DNA from: Pipra filicauda
Lineage: Eukaryota; Chordata; Aves; Passeriformes; Pipridae
Reading direction: 5' to 3'
DNA: 64,000 nt
Assembly: GCF_003945595.2 (NCBI RefSeq)
Contig: NW_024104532.1
Span: forward strand, 7,501,501 to 7,565,500
Part shown: positions 48,491 through 60,090 of the stretch, piece by piece
Layout: each line of letters begins with the position of its first letter
How positions within the stretch are numbered: the stretch's first letter is position 1
Notes under the pieces: generated by a model
Databases searched by the model: none
Told to the model about the DNA's origin: nothing
The model's input: only the letters and a program-made list of their open reading frames with translations
Made by a program: the position numbers and the translations under genes

Positions 48491-48522
48491 CTGTCACTGC
48501 TGGAGAGAAGAAGTGGCGAGAG
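48491..48522 (+). other. Candidate 32-nt exon with strong donor
   Basis: TTCCCTTGGCTTTCACAAGCAG ends at 48490, giving a fair acceptor, and GCGAGAG|GTGAGT is a strong donor at 48523. The enclosed exon would be very short; a longer exon using an upstream acceptor and the same donor is the alternative. Its nearness to 48961-49014 makes a small cluster of non-coding exons conceivable. Confidence 0.2.
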
Positions 48523-48960
48523 GTGAGTAGAACCTGTGGATTGCCTGTGGAGTATTTATTCTTCTACTGAAGCTCTAATTACCTAACTGCAACTCTTCTT
48601 CCATCTCACCAGCAATCCCAGGGGCCTCCATAGGTTCCTATAGTTCAGCTGGCATTCTGTATCAGCTACCTTCAGGCTTAAATTGCTTTTCTTTTTCCTT
48701 TAAAGGAGCAGTAATCCTTCCCCCTGTGTTTCTCAGTCCAAAATATAAGCCCTTAATAGATTGCTCTTTTACAGAGCAGCTTATGCATTTCCTCCACGCC
48801 TGTCACTCTGCCCATAACCTTCATTGACTGGGAATCTTGGAGTTTATACATTGCCTGTTCTGTAGATCTTGAACTTGCTGTGTGTTACAAGATTAAGATT
48901 TATAATTGTACCCCAGTTAGTTTAAGGGCAGCTTTTAGATGAGCTTTTCCCTTTGCACAG

Positions 48961-49014
48961 GCTTCTGGGATAGTGCAGCATCACTCCATTTGCCTCAGCA
49001 TCTTCTTGGGGAAA
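48961..49014 (+). other. Candidate 54-nt exon
   Basis: CTTTTCCCTTTGCACAG ends at 48960 and GGGGAAA|GTAAGA gives a donor at 49015. The 54 nt keeps phase and is open in phase 0 (ASGIVQHHSICLSIFLGK) and in phase 2. I recognise neither peptide. Candidate exon of a transcript from the 40.9 kb promoter, or a pseudoexon. Confidence 0.22.
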
Positions 49015-52000
49015 GTAAGAATTAGGATTCTGTTGCTACTCCCAACATGGATGGTCATTCCCTTCTTCCCTGATGACTTCTTGCAAAGGAGACAGTCTTT
49101 TTCATTCCTTTGCTCTTACAGAAGAGAAGCAGTGTGAAGTGTGGGATTTAGATCCTTTGCAAAGGTGCTATGATTGCTGCTTTGTTCTGCCTCCATTTGC
49201 CAAAGGTTTTCCATCGAGCCCTGGATACAAAAGAGCCTCTGATTATTGAAAATTTCCTGGCCCCTGGAATGGAGTGTTAGAAGTCTGATGTATAGTCAGA
49301 CTGGGTTAGTCCTAGTGAGACTGAAACCTGGTGGATATTCAGAAAATCTTTAAGCAGTTTTCATGAAAACAAGTAATTCATTCCTATGAATTTTAGTAGT
49401 GTCCTTAAATTTGTGACATAAAAATACTTTGATATAATGACAGCTAAGCCTGAATTAGCTGTGTTTGACTGCAAGGGTCTGATCCTGCAAATAGTCATTA
49501 TTGTCCTGCTGTTGTTCAAATGACTCTGAGAAAGGATCACCTGCTTAAGGCAACCTCTTCTAGAACATGTTTTTCCCATTGCTATCAATTTGGAGTTTAG
49601 TTTAATTGATACATTTGAAAGAAGGACACTTAAAAGATGGTTGGATGTTCCTTCAATTTTGCTAATGAAATGCTGTTTTGTACTTAGTAGGCCATAATAT
49701 TGGCACAGCAGAACCTATAATTTATAGCTAGCAGGTATTATTTTCAAACTAAGCAACAACAAACATATATATGATCTTGAATTTGTGGCAGTGATTGCAA
49801 TGATTTAGGATCAAGCCTTGCTTATACATGCTACTGTTTTAGCTGGGTAGGGAGGGTAGCTCCTTGTTTCTAAGTGTTTCTCTTTAAAGAAAAGGGGAAA
49901 AAAATGAGGCTTGGCACCACACATTACAAAAAGAATTGCTGAGGTTAAAGAAAAAGGTACTCAATACCTGGTTTGAGATTGCTTTCCATTTAGGCAGTGA
50001 AAGCAGAAGTAAAACCAGGGACTCTCTTGTATTGAAGAGCAGCTGTGTGTTACTCCATCTGTGTCTCACCTTGTTTGCAGAGAAGGATATTGGCAGGCAT
50101 GGCAGGTGGAAGGGACTGTGCTGTTTCCTGGCTCCAGGTAGTGAGCTAGCAAAACTGTGGATTAAAAAATTTCTTGCTGTCTTCCTTCTGATGTCACTTA
50201 TCTGCTCTGCATTTAACTCTGGCACAGCAGTATTTAAAGCTCCATGACCAAGGGTTATTTGACTTAGTTCAGTCGGTTCATGAATATTTTTGGACTGATT
50301 TGTTATGAATGGGTCTGTCTGTGTCAGAAGTCATGGTAGGCATATCCTTGTGAATTTTAAAATAATGCTTTCTGTGTCAGGTGGTTGAGTGGTGAATTTA
50401 TCACCTTTATGCCATGACCTTAAAAGGAATCTCTTTGATTGGATGGGGGTCTGTTTTCTCTCTTCCAGCTTCCTTTCTCCCCATTCCCTACCCTGCTCCC
50501 CTCAGTCATTGCTGGGGAAGGTTTTACAGGTATAGTTTAAAGTTTGTGGTTGAGTAATTATTGCCAGTAGTTGCATGTGTACTTGGTGCCATTTCTTCTG
50601 TGTGTATGAAATCTTATTTGTGTCCATTACCAGCAGATTATAGCTAAATGCTGAATGTTCTGAATTGATGTTTATTTCCACTTTGCTTACTTTGGAAGTC
50701 CACAGAGCTATTTATTCATTTCTCTACTTAGCAGTTATTCAACATATCAGTTTGCTCACAGAGTAAATCTGTAATAGCTTTTTGTATTATGGAAAACAAT
50801 CCTTCCTTGAGTAGGGAAGCAGTGGTGCAGGATAAGCAAATGCACTGAAAAATAAGTTTATTCTTCTCTTAGAAAAAGGGCTGTTGCAGTCCTGCAGATA
50901 AGGGTCTGGATCTGTTTCCTCTGAGTTCACCCACTCAGTTTACAAACTGTGCTTTCCTTCCAGCCCTCCCGTAGTATGTTCATTTGGGAACTGGATTTAC
51001 TGCCTGAAATGTATCAATTTTGTGGAAAGATGTGTGTCTTTGGGTTTGCTAATTGCACACCTTTTGCCATTGTGATTTTTTTTTTCTTTTTAATTGCAAA
51101 TGTTTCAATTAGAAAGTGTTTTGGAAGATGATAGAAGTTGGATGAGGTTCCAGTAGTGTAGGAGGGAAAGGAAAATTAATCCAATTTTTAATTTCAGATA
51201 AACAGCTTTATTATAGAGGCTATCTTGTCCCTTTATGATTAGTCTGAACATGGACAAGAGTCTTTTGAAAAAACTAAACTGTCTGTATTTTATTGGAAAT
51301 ACATGGCAGGTAGATGGCCTGTTCACTGACTGCTTTTAGCACATTTAGCATATTCTTCCTTCAGTCACCAAGCTCAGGTTTGGTGGAATAAATGAATGCC
51401 CAGTTTAGCCCTTCTCTTTAAAATTCTGAAGGCTGGAATCCTTTGGTGGGCAGGGTGGATGCACCTCACTGCTGACCATGACTGTGCCACAGAGGTGCCA
51501 GAAGCAGCTGTGCCTCTCCCAAATTAAAACTGGGGGGCAGTACTAAAATCCCACTGTCATCCCGTTTCCCATTTTCTTGCCATCTCATAAGTCCCGTGCT
51601 GACTAAAAGCTGAAATTCTGGAACACAAGAGCTGAGCTTCTCTTAACTCCTGGGACACACCTGGCCAGGACTATTTCAGTCTTCTCATACTCCTCAATCC
51701 ATTATCCCTGTGAATAATGGAATACAGTGGCTCACAGTGGAATATAGTGTCTCAATGGGAAACATGTTTTTGGGAAAACTGAGTAACTTAGATCTTGGAG
51801 CTGCCTGCTTTTCTTAAGTGGTTTATTTATAGCTGTGCCTAAGTCTGTTGTATGTGAGTTATTCAAGACTTTGCAAGATGAATTTGCAGTTCTGTTGCAG
51901 ACAGTAGCTTCTTTCACCACGAGAGAGACTTTCTTTCCCCTCCCCTTTGTTGAGTCTGTGTGTTACAGTTAAAGCTCGTTTTCCTCTGTTGTCCTCTCTT

Positions 52001-54351
52001 TTAAATGCTGTGACTTATAATGGCAAAGACATTATGCCTACATAGACACATAGCCAGAAAAGGAACTCTTAACCTGGCTGCTCAGTTCCAAGCTACTATT
52101 TCAACAGCCTTTGAGTTCTGTTCATCTTAGTTTTGAGGTCCACAGGACTTCTCCTCAGGCCTTCTCATCTTTCTGTTTTCCCACTTTGTGGCAGGAATTC
52201 CAGCCCAGAAAGATTATTTGTTCACAGCTGGCACAGTGCTTCACTTCATGTGCACTTTGAACAGCTCTCCTCTCCCTTTGGACTCCTTTAAAGCTTTCAC
52301 CAAGTGAGATTGAGGTTAGAAATTAGAGAAAACAAATAAAACCCAAACCCCAAATCCCCTTTCGGATTATGACAATAGTAAAGCATAGTATATCTGCAGT
52401 GGCTGTGAAATCCTCACTATTAGTGATATTACAGTCCAGACTGGCCAGCCATCCATCTGGGGTGATAACATTACCATTGATACTGGCCTGCACTTGGGGA
52501 CAGATTAGACAACTTTGCAGTGGGCATCGCTCCCAGCCTTATTTTTCTGCAATGTACTGGACTAGCACTTTATAATAAAGATAGGTGGATTTAAAGAGAT
52601 GTCTGCCAAAACCCCTCCAACTTTTTTCGAACTATGTTTCTTAGAAATTGAATATATTTCTCAAGTGACTGAACTGGAGTTTTGAGTTAGGACAGCTGAA
52701 AATTTGGATAGTTAGAGAATGGTAAAAAATTTGCTCCTGGATACAAAAATCCTTGCTGTGACAAGGTGGGATATTGTGTTGCTTCTGTTAAACTGGGTTT
52801 TTTCCTTTTCAGGCTTCCTGTCTAAGCAAGCCCTTAATGTATGGAAAGAGGCTAAGATCATAAGATAGCTGTTTTTCTGAGCTGTTCTGTACGTGCTGCA
52901 GCAACCTTTTAACTCCATAGTTGAAATTTTGCACTAATAAGTATTTGTATATTCCAGGCAATTCATTTGGCATCATGTGCCCTAAGAACAACATCCAGAT
53001 AACTAGTGAGACTTCATCAAGTACCATGGAAAGAAAAGGAAAGTGTCCTTATTTGGTAAACGAACCTGAAACGTGAGGAATAAAAGCACAGAAAAGTAGA
53101 TCATGATTTACATCATACAGAGATTCTGTGAGGAGAGGATAATAGCAGCAAAGTCTTCATGGTAGTCCCTAGAACACACATGAAATAGAGAGATGAAAGA
53201 TTGGGGCTATAATGGCTTTGTGAGGGAATGCCCTGCCTCTCTCCTTGTTTCCCTGTATTGCATCAGTACTGATCTTTTTAAATGTGGAAATAGGTGCCCT
53301 CTGTGACTGCTGCTGTATCAGTACTGCAGAATGGCTCCTTGAACTCTGAATTCCACTGAGGTATCCCCGGATGCCCCAGATACTATTGAGGCTTTCCTTG
53401 GAAAACAAAATGGCTCAGAAAAAATGACCGATTTTTCAAGGCTGGCATAACCTTCCTGCATATTTTTCTAATATAAATTGCAGTAGAATTAGCAAGTAAA
53501 ATATTGAATATTGTCTCTTTTAATGCTACCCTTTGAAATTAATGGTAATGATGATTCCCCAGTTTGGGGAACGTGATAGTGGCTTTCTAGTGACTAATAG
53601 CTTCAGTCAGTAATGTAATAGATTTCTGCAACATGATAATGAAGAAAATTCTAATGAAGGTCACATAGCAAATGGTTACTGAATTGTTCCTTCTAAAAAT
53701 CTGTCAAACTTTGCAATAATTTCTTCAGGTTTTGTTAAGCGGGCTTTTTAACCCCCGATGACAGAGCTGTGATCATTACAGATATTTCAGTGATTTTGTG
53801 GGAAGAACAGACCTGGTCTATCAGGCTCTTGAAGAAAATTGAGGCTGCTTAGCTTGATGCATGATGTCAAAGTCCAGTTGGGTTTTCAGACTTGTTAGGT
53901 GACACAGCATTGTCGAACCTGACAGTGAAAACAGGGCTGTGTGAAGTCTCATTTTTGCTGTTTTTCTCACTGGTTGAGCAGCCATCCTGGATAACCTGAT
54001 GGCAAGTTGCAAGTGAATACATCGCTATGGAACTACAAAAGTTTTTAGTTGGTACTGTTTTTGATTTGGATTAATGGATGAGGCTTTTCATGTTACACAT
54101 GTAGAGGACTTTTACAAGGGCATTGGAAGGAATGTGTCGTGTCTTGTAAACAATCTTGTAAATGCATTTCTGAATTGTGGCTAAAATCAAATGTGTTACT
54201 GTAGAATATTTTTTCCTCATTTGCATTTCTGAATCATTCATCTGTTTATCATCAGCCAGTGATATTTCTGTAGTGAGTTTCCGTTAGCTATCTACAAAAT
54301 AATTTCTTTTTGTGCAGCAGACTGATTCTTATTCTGACCTAGTTATGCTGG
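49015..54351. other. Single-copy DNA, no recognised gene
   Basis: Somewhat less A+T-rich than the left half, with no named repeat. A 20-bp direct duplication (TGGAATACAGTGGCTCACAG at 51718-51737, then a diverged copy at 51738-51757) is minor. Acceptor-like tracts (for example TTTTTTCCTTTTCAG ending near 52812) lack convincing donors. No gene is supported. Confidence 0.5.
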
Positions 54352-55155
54352 AATTACAGGATCATTAAGGTTAGAAAAGACCTCCAAGATCGAGTCACGC
54401 TCCTAACCCAGCACCACTGTGTTCACAGCTAAACCATGTTCCCAGGTGCCACATCTACATGTCTTCTAAATACCCCCAGGGGTGGTGATTCCACCACTTC
54501 CCTGGGCAGCCTGTCTTAATGCCTGACTGCCCTTTCTGTGCAGAAATCTTTCCTCATATCCAACTGACACCTCCCCCTGGCACAACCTGAGGTCATTTCC
54601 TCTCATCCTGTTACTCGTTACTCGGGAGAAGAGACGAGCTTTCACTTGCCCACACCCTCCTTTCACCATCCTTTTCCCCAGGCTGAGCCCTCCCAGCTCC
54701 CTCGGCTGCTCCTTGTAGGACTGACCCTCCAGACCCTTCACCAGCTCCATTGCCCTTCCCTGGACACATTCCAGCCCTTCAGTGTCTTTCCTGCCATAAG
54801 GAGCCCAGAAGTGGGCACAGCACTCCAGGTGTGGCCTCACCAGTGCTGAACAGAGAGGGACAATCCCTGCCCTGGTCCTGCTGGCCACACTATTCCTGGT
54901 ACAGGCCACGTGCCCTTGGCCTTCTTGCCCACCTGGGCACGCTCTGGCTCATGTTCAGCCACTGTCAACCAGCACTCCCAGGTCCTTCCCCTCTGGGCAC
55001 TTTCCAGCCACTGTTCCCCCAGCCTGGAGCACTTTAGGGGGTTGTTGTGACCCAAGGGTAGGACTCAGCACTTCACCTTATTGGACCTCACACCACTGGC
55101 CTCAGCCCATGGATCCTGCCTGTCCAGATCCCTCTGCAGACCCTGCCTACCTTCA
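54352..55155 (-). mobile_element. CR1 LINE fragment, about 800 bp, minus orientation
   Basis: Read on the minus strand it enters in the C-terminal half of ORF2 and runs to the CR1 terminus at 54352 (GGTTAGAAAAGACCTCCAAG in + orientation near 54370). The tail wording TGGCACAACCTGAGGTCATT and CCACTTCCCTGGGCAGCCTG is diagnostic for CR1. The 5' end is truncated near 55155. It is better preserved than the copies at 8.9 and 24.8 kb but shows frame damage, so it is inactive. Confidence 0.95.
54466..54909 (-). pseudogene. CR1 ORF2 C-terminal fragment
   Basis: A minus-strand frame of about 147 codons carries the CR1 signature downstream of the RT domain: IVPLCSALVRPHLE at residues 16-29, followed by a WAPYGRKDTEGLECVQGRA segment and a RELGGLSLGKRM segment. 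The RT catalytic part is absent and the tail reads into the 3' untranslated region, so this is a dead remnant inside the CR1 copy, not a host gene. Confidence 0.92.
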
Positions 55156-56802
55156 GAAATATTAGATGACTGTGATTATTTCTCTGATAGAAAGTAAACA
55201 CAAAATAAGAATTTTAAAAAAAATAAGTCTTAAATCTACGAGTATTGAAAGAAAGATTATGAACTCCCTTTTCCTGTGAATCAGTAGTTTAAAGTGAGGG
55301 TAATCCTACAAAAATATAGTTCAAGTTAAGAATTGGCAGACAGTTTTACATAAAACCCTTCCTGCTCAGAATGTGTTTTGGAAAAAGCACAACACCATGT
55401 AGGCTGTTATTTTGTTCCTATGTTGAGATAAATTTGTTTAACTTTTGGAAGGATGTGCATGTATACATACAATTTCCTTCAAAGAAAAAGGGAGTGTGGG
55501 AAGTTTCTGATTTCTGGTTCTGACTTTCTCTTCCATCTTCATGGAAACAAATTTGATTTAAGAGGAGGTATTAACTACAGAATTATTACTGAATTAAATA
55601 ATTCCTATCATGTCTATTGAGCTTTTTCATACCAAAATATTGCTTCCTAGTTTGAGATTAGTATCTGAAAACTGGAAAGGAATACAGTTACTTTGTTTTT
55701 TTCAAAAGACCCTAAATCTTCATCAGATACTGAAAGGCTTCTAATGGCTGATCTGAAAAAAAATAATTTTTATTCAATGTATTGGGGAAGGAGATTTATA
55801 CCTTATTTCCAAATATAAAATAAAATCACAATATAGTACAAGGTATAATACAGTACTTGACTGTACTGCACATTCATAATATTGTTTTAAGATTAAGTTT
55901 TTTCAAATTAAAAATAAAGTTTAGAACTGCTGTGGAAAAAATATATCTGCATGTACTTCATTATGTTTCATTTCACTCCTATAGCAAAACTAGGCAAATA
56001 AATACATGCAATCTGCAGGTCTTAAATAAATTGACTATGTCAGAGAATTAAAAAAGGCCCCACCTTCTTAAAGCTTTATTAATTTATTTACTCATTTTCT
56101 AAAACATTTCTCTCTTTAATTTGCTTCTCTGTTACACTTCCACAATATGCATTTTTGGGGCAAAACAGATTTCTCATACATCTTCAGTGTAGTGATGATT
56201 TCTGTGCAATGACTGTTAAATCCTTGATTATGTTGTGAGGAAAAATGTAATGAAGTTATTTAGTACCCTTTTTTGAGGGGGAATAGCTGTAGTGTTCTTA
56301 ATATGTTCAGTGTGGTGCTTCTGGAGCTTACTAGATAAGATGTAAAGCAGGAAATTTGTATATTGTTCAGCTGCTGCGTGGAAGGTGACAAATTTGTAGC
56401 TGTTGCTTGGTGTGTTTGATTCTTGCCACGCAGAGTGACAGCAATGCAGGTTAGAGGGCACAGAGTTAATGGTCCTGCTGGCTCTGAATTGGTTATGGTC
56501 CTAATCTCTGTGATTTCTCTTGTCTGTGATGCAGAAAACTAGAGAACGTGTGTTGTCTGTTGAGCAGCTCCCACTGCTGCCTGATGACCAAGGCATGTCA
56601 AAACCAATTGTATAACATGGGGTCATTATCTGAGATTTACCTTTCGGTGCAGCCTGAGCCAGGCCTGGGTGTTGGCAGAGCTGCCTGGGTCAGTTCTGTG
56701 TGACAGCAGCATCACTTCAGTTTAGTCTCTGTTGCCTTTGTAATACACGCCCTTTATAAGAGAAATGCCTGCCATGCTGGAGGTCCAGCCCTCTAATGGG
56801 TC
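55156..56802. other. Single-copy DNA between two CR1 copies
   Basis: A+T-rich, with repeated short TAAAATA and AATATA words around 55.8 kb. No open frame or named repeat is recognised. A GC-richer patch at 56.55-56.72 kb carries nothing recognisable. Confidence 0.55.
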
Positions 56803-57215
56803 TATGATATGAATCCTGGAATCTTTAAGGTTGGAAAAGACCTCCAAGATCATCGAGTCCAACCTTTGACTGATCACTACCTTGTCAAGTAAAACACTGA
56901 GTGCCGTGTCCGGTCGTTCCTTGAACACCTCCAGGGATGGTGACTCTGCCACCTCCCTGGGCAGACTGTTCCAATGCCTGACCCCCATTTTCAGTGAAGA
57001 AATTCCTCCTGAAGTCCAGCCTGAACCTCCCCTGGCACAGCTTGAGGCTGTTCCTTTTGTCCTGTCCCTTGTTACCTGGGGGCAGAGCCCGACCCCTCCC
57101 TGGCTCCATCCTCCTGTCAGGGAGATGTAGGGAGTGAGAAGATCCTCCCTGAGCCTCTTTTTATCAAGGCTGAACAATCCCAGCTCCATCAGCCACCCCT
57201 CATCAGATTTACTCT
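56803..57215 (-). mobile_element. CR1 LINE 3' fragment, minus orientation
   Basis: Starts at the CR1 terminus (TCTTTAAGGTTGGAAAAGAC, then the CCAAGATCATCGAGTCCAACC block) and reads inward through GGTGACTCTGCCACCTCCCT and CCTGGCACAGCTTGAGGCTG to the end of ORF2 (minus-strand peptide ELGLFSLDKKRLREDLL near 57186). It is 5'-truncated at about 57215. The terminus is closer to the usual CR1 wording than in the neighbouring copy 2 kb to the left, suggesting a separate and probably younger insertion. Confidence 0.96.
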
Positions 57216-57319
57216 CTAAAGCAGAAGTACTGAGTGAATGAATTATGCTGGATCAGAAGGGTAGGAATTCTTAGATTTGCTATTGGGGTGAGTTGTTTTC
57301 TCCTCACACTTTGGTGCTG

Positions 57320-57354
<35 letters not shown>

Positions 57355-60010
57355 GCTGTTGGTATGGTACCCTGTATGAGAAATTAAAAGAGTGGATGCT
57401 TAATACCTAAGAACAGATTTTTCATTTTGTAATCGGTGACAAGCAACTAGAACGTGAGAAAACATGATGGCCTTTCTGCTTCAGACATATCTGTCTGTCT
57501 AGGGCTGAGTACATTGTCAAAGGCAGCAGCCAGTGCAGATAAAGTACATGTGATATTAGATACACAGGGATATGCCTGTGCATCTCCAAATTAGATGTAT
57601 GAAGTATTGTGAGTGAAGTTTTTTAACTAAAGTGTGTTGTCACAGGTCTCACTTGCACAGTTTATGAACTTTCATCTCAATGTACTGGCACTTTGAATTC
57701 TGGGCTTGTCCAAGCTGCCTGGAATAGTGAAGCAAGGTTTATTCCATTATTCTCATTGCCATATTCTCTGGGAGTGGACTTTTCATTTATTGCGGGTTCT
57801 TAGAAGTGAAATATTGAAGCCCAGGTAGTTGTACTCTGATACCTTTCCAGAGCTGAAAATTCAGGCTTCTCGTTAGCCATGATTTCTCTCTCACAAAGGA
57901 TGTGGTAAGTGTAGCAAATGCCATGAATGAACTTAAAAATCTCATCTCACCTGCAGCCAACTCTTTTGATAGATCTGAAGAAAATGAGGTATTTCTTTAT
58001 CCTGGCCACTTGCAAGTATCATCTAAAATTTGCATAGTAAGCACATCATTTCAGAGGAGAGCTGGGTAATAAAAGGTGGGTGGTTTATCACCTTGGCTAA
58101 AGGTGAGGAAGTTCAGAAACAAGAAGTTACAAGAAATATGAATTCTGTGTGTGATTCAGACTGCAAGTACTATGGATTTCTTTCATTCTTTCACAGTTCA
58201 CAGAAAAGATATTCTCAAAGAGACTGTATTTTATAATACTTAAAAAAAAAAAAAAAGCTGCGATAGCTATATTGGATTTTTATGTCAGCTTTGATTCCTG
58301 CCCTGCTGAATAGAAATGAGCAGTCTGATGTGGAGTCTTAAGAATGCTTAGCAAGTGATGGTCAAACACCTGGTGTTACATCTAAATATATGGCAAATAG
58401 CCCTGCCTCCAATGAGTACTCATTATTTGACCAAAGAGCCTATTTTTTGGTACAGTCTCTTATGCATAGTTTTTGAGACACATGAGAAAAAGTTTCTCTT
58501 TTGTATTTCGTTCCCAGTATTTATGAGACAGATGATCAAGAAGCTAATGTTTCGTGGTCTCACTACACTTTCTGTTGTAGAAGATTTGGATGATTGAATC
58601 CCCATCTGGTCATTTGATGGGAACTTTCTGAAGCTCTAACAGTCGGTTTAGATTCTGACATATCACAGCTTGGAGAGATCTTCCCCAGCATTATTGTGCT
58701 ATCTGATTGAGTCTGCATTTCCTAGAGATTACAGCTGTGATTATATAACCAAGAGATACAGGCAGATAGATAAAGACGAAAATCCTTTGTATTATTTGGC
58801 TTTGATTTTGTTTTGTTGTGGGTTGTTTTGTTTTGCTTTTCCCTCACAGATTTGAGTTGAATGTAGGAACTTGAGAGAAAGAACTAGAACACAGACTGGG
58901 GAAAAGAAGACAGTAAATTGCAGTTAGAAACCATATAAATCAGGGTTCTTGAGAAGATGTGTTGCCTTTCATATACATATATATATATATGTATTTGTCT
59001 ATGTGTGTACAGACATCTGTGGAAAGGCTTACAGTGCAGATGCTCTCGCTATGGTTGTCATAGTATTTTTTTCTACAAATGTTGTTCCTTCCTTGTTAGT
59101 TGTTAATTTTTACCTGGCCATTTTTTATTTGGGTGAAGACAGTAGTGGTAAGTGGTTGTTTTGCAGTAGAAGAATTCAAACTTCATTAGGAAAATGCAAA
59201 GCTATCTTCTGTGCCATCATATTCTTTATGGAAGTAGGAATTTGCACACAGCCACATTAATTACAATTAACTATAGCATTCCAATGTGTTGACTTTATTT
59301 ATTCAGAACTCTGTTAGTGTTAAACAATTAATGGCAAGTTGAACTTTAAAGTGGATAAGAACTGTCATTCTAAGCTGTAATAGCTTAGTGGATGAGCATA
59401 TTGTCCTAAATTGGCTTAGCTGCATTGTTAAATGGTTGTTGTATACAGGGTGTGTAATTACATGATGGCTGAATGCTCTTAAACGTATCACTCTCTTAGG
59501 TTCACGTCACAGTATCATAGCAAATGTTTCCAAAAGTTGCAGTGATGAAAAATTGTTGTTGCAAGCACTATCTTTAAGTGTTCACTGGATTAAAAATAGA
59601 TCAATTGGCAAAAATATAGAGGTCAGAGGATTTAACTTGTTCCCTAAATCTGGTTTTGCAGGTGTGTTTACTGTTTGGCAGCATTACTTTCCAGTTGTGT
59701 TGGGAGAAAAATTTTTTTTTAGCATTTGCTCAATAGCTTTATTCTTTTTCTATAGGCTTTCACTTACAGAGGATTTGCATTCGTAACACATTTTTCCATT
59801 TAACATGCTTTATATTATTGGAGGAAACGGAGAAGAAAAATTGCCAAGCTGTTTAAATATTCAAATAAATACTTGTTTGTCCTGTGAGTTACATTTGGAT
59901 TCATACTTTTTTTTTTTCCCAAACTGCTAAGTGCAGTAAGGACACAATCCAATGATGAAGTAATCAGTTTTCTAAAATAAAAATATGCTAGCACACACAG
60001 TTTAAAATAA
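57216..60010. other. Single-copy DNA with a CAT microsatellite
   Basis: Contains the CAT array listed separately, an A-run near 58242-58255 and an ATAT run near 58977-58990. Remaining DNA is A+T-rich, with overlapping short open stretches and no recognised gene or transposon. Confidence 0.55.
57322..57354 (+). repeat. (CAT)11 microsatellite
   Basis: Eleven perfect CAT units without interruption, about 110 bp beyond the 5'-truncated end of the CR1 copy. Perfect trinucleotide arrays of this length are usually polymorphic. Confidence 0.98.
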
Positions 60011-60090
60011 ATGTCTGTAGGAAGGATATTTTCTCTTTACATTTGCATTAATGTGCGTGGGAAGGATATTTTCTCCTTACTCTTGCATTA
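60011..60090 (+). repeat. 40-bp tandem duplication
   Basis: Copy one (60011-60050) and copy two (60051-60090) are directly adjacent and of equal length, sharing GGAAGGATATTTTCTC and TTGCATTA blocks at the same offsets and differing at about six positions. This is an old tandem duplication that has drifted. No frame is kept (40 is not a multiple of three). Confidence 0.93.
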
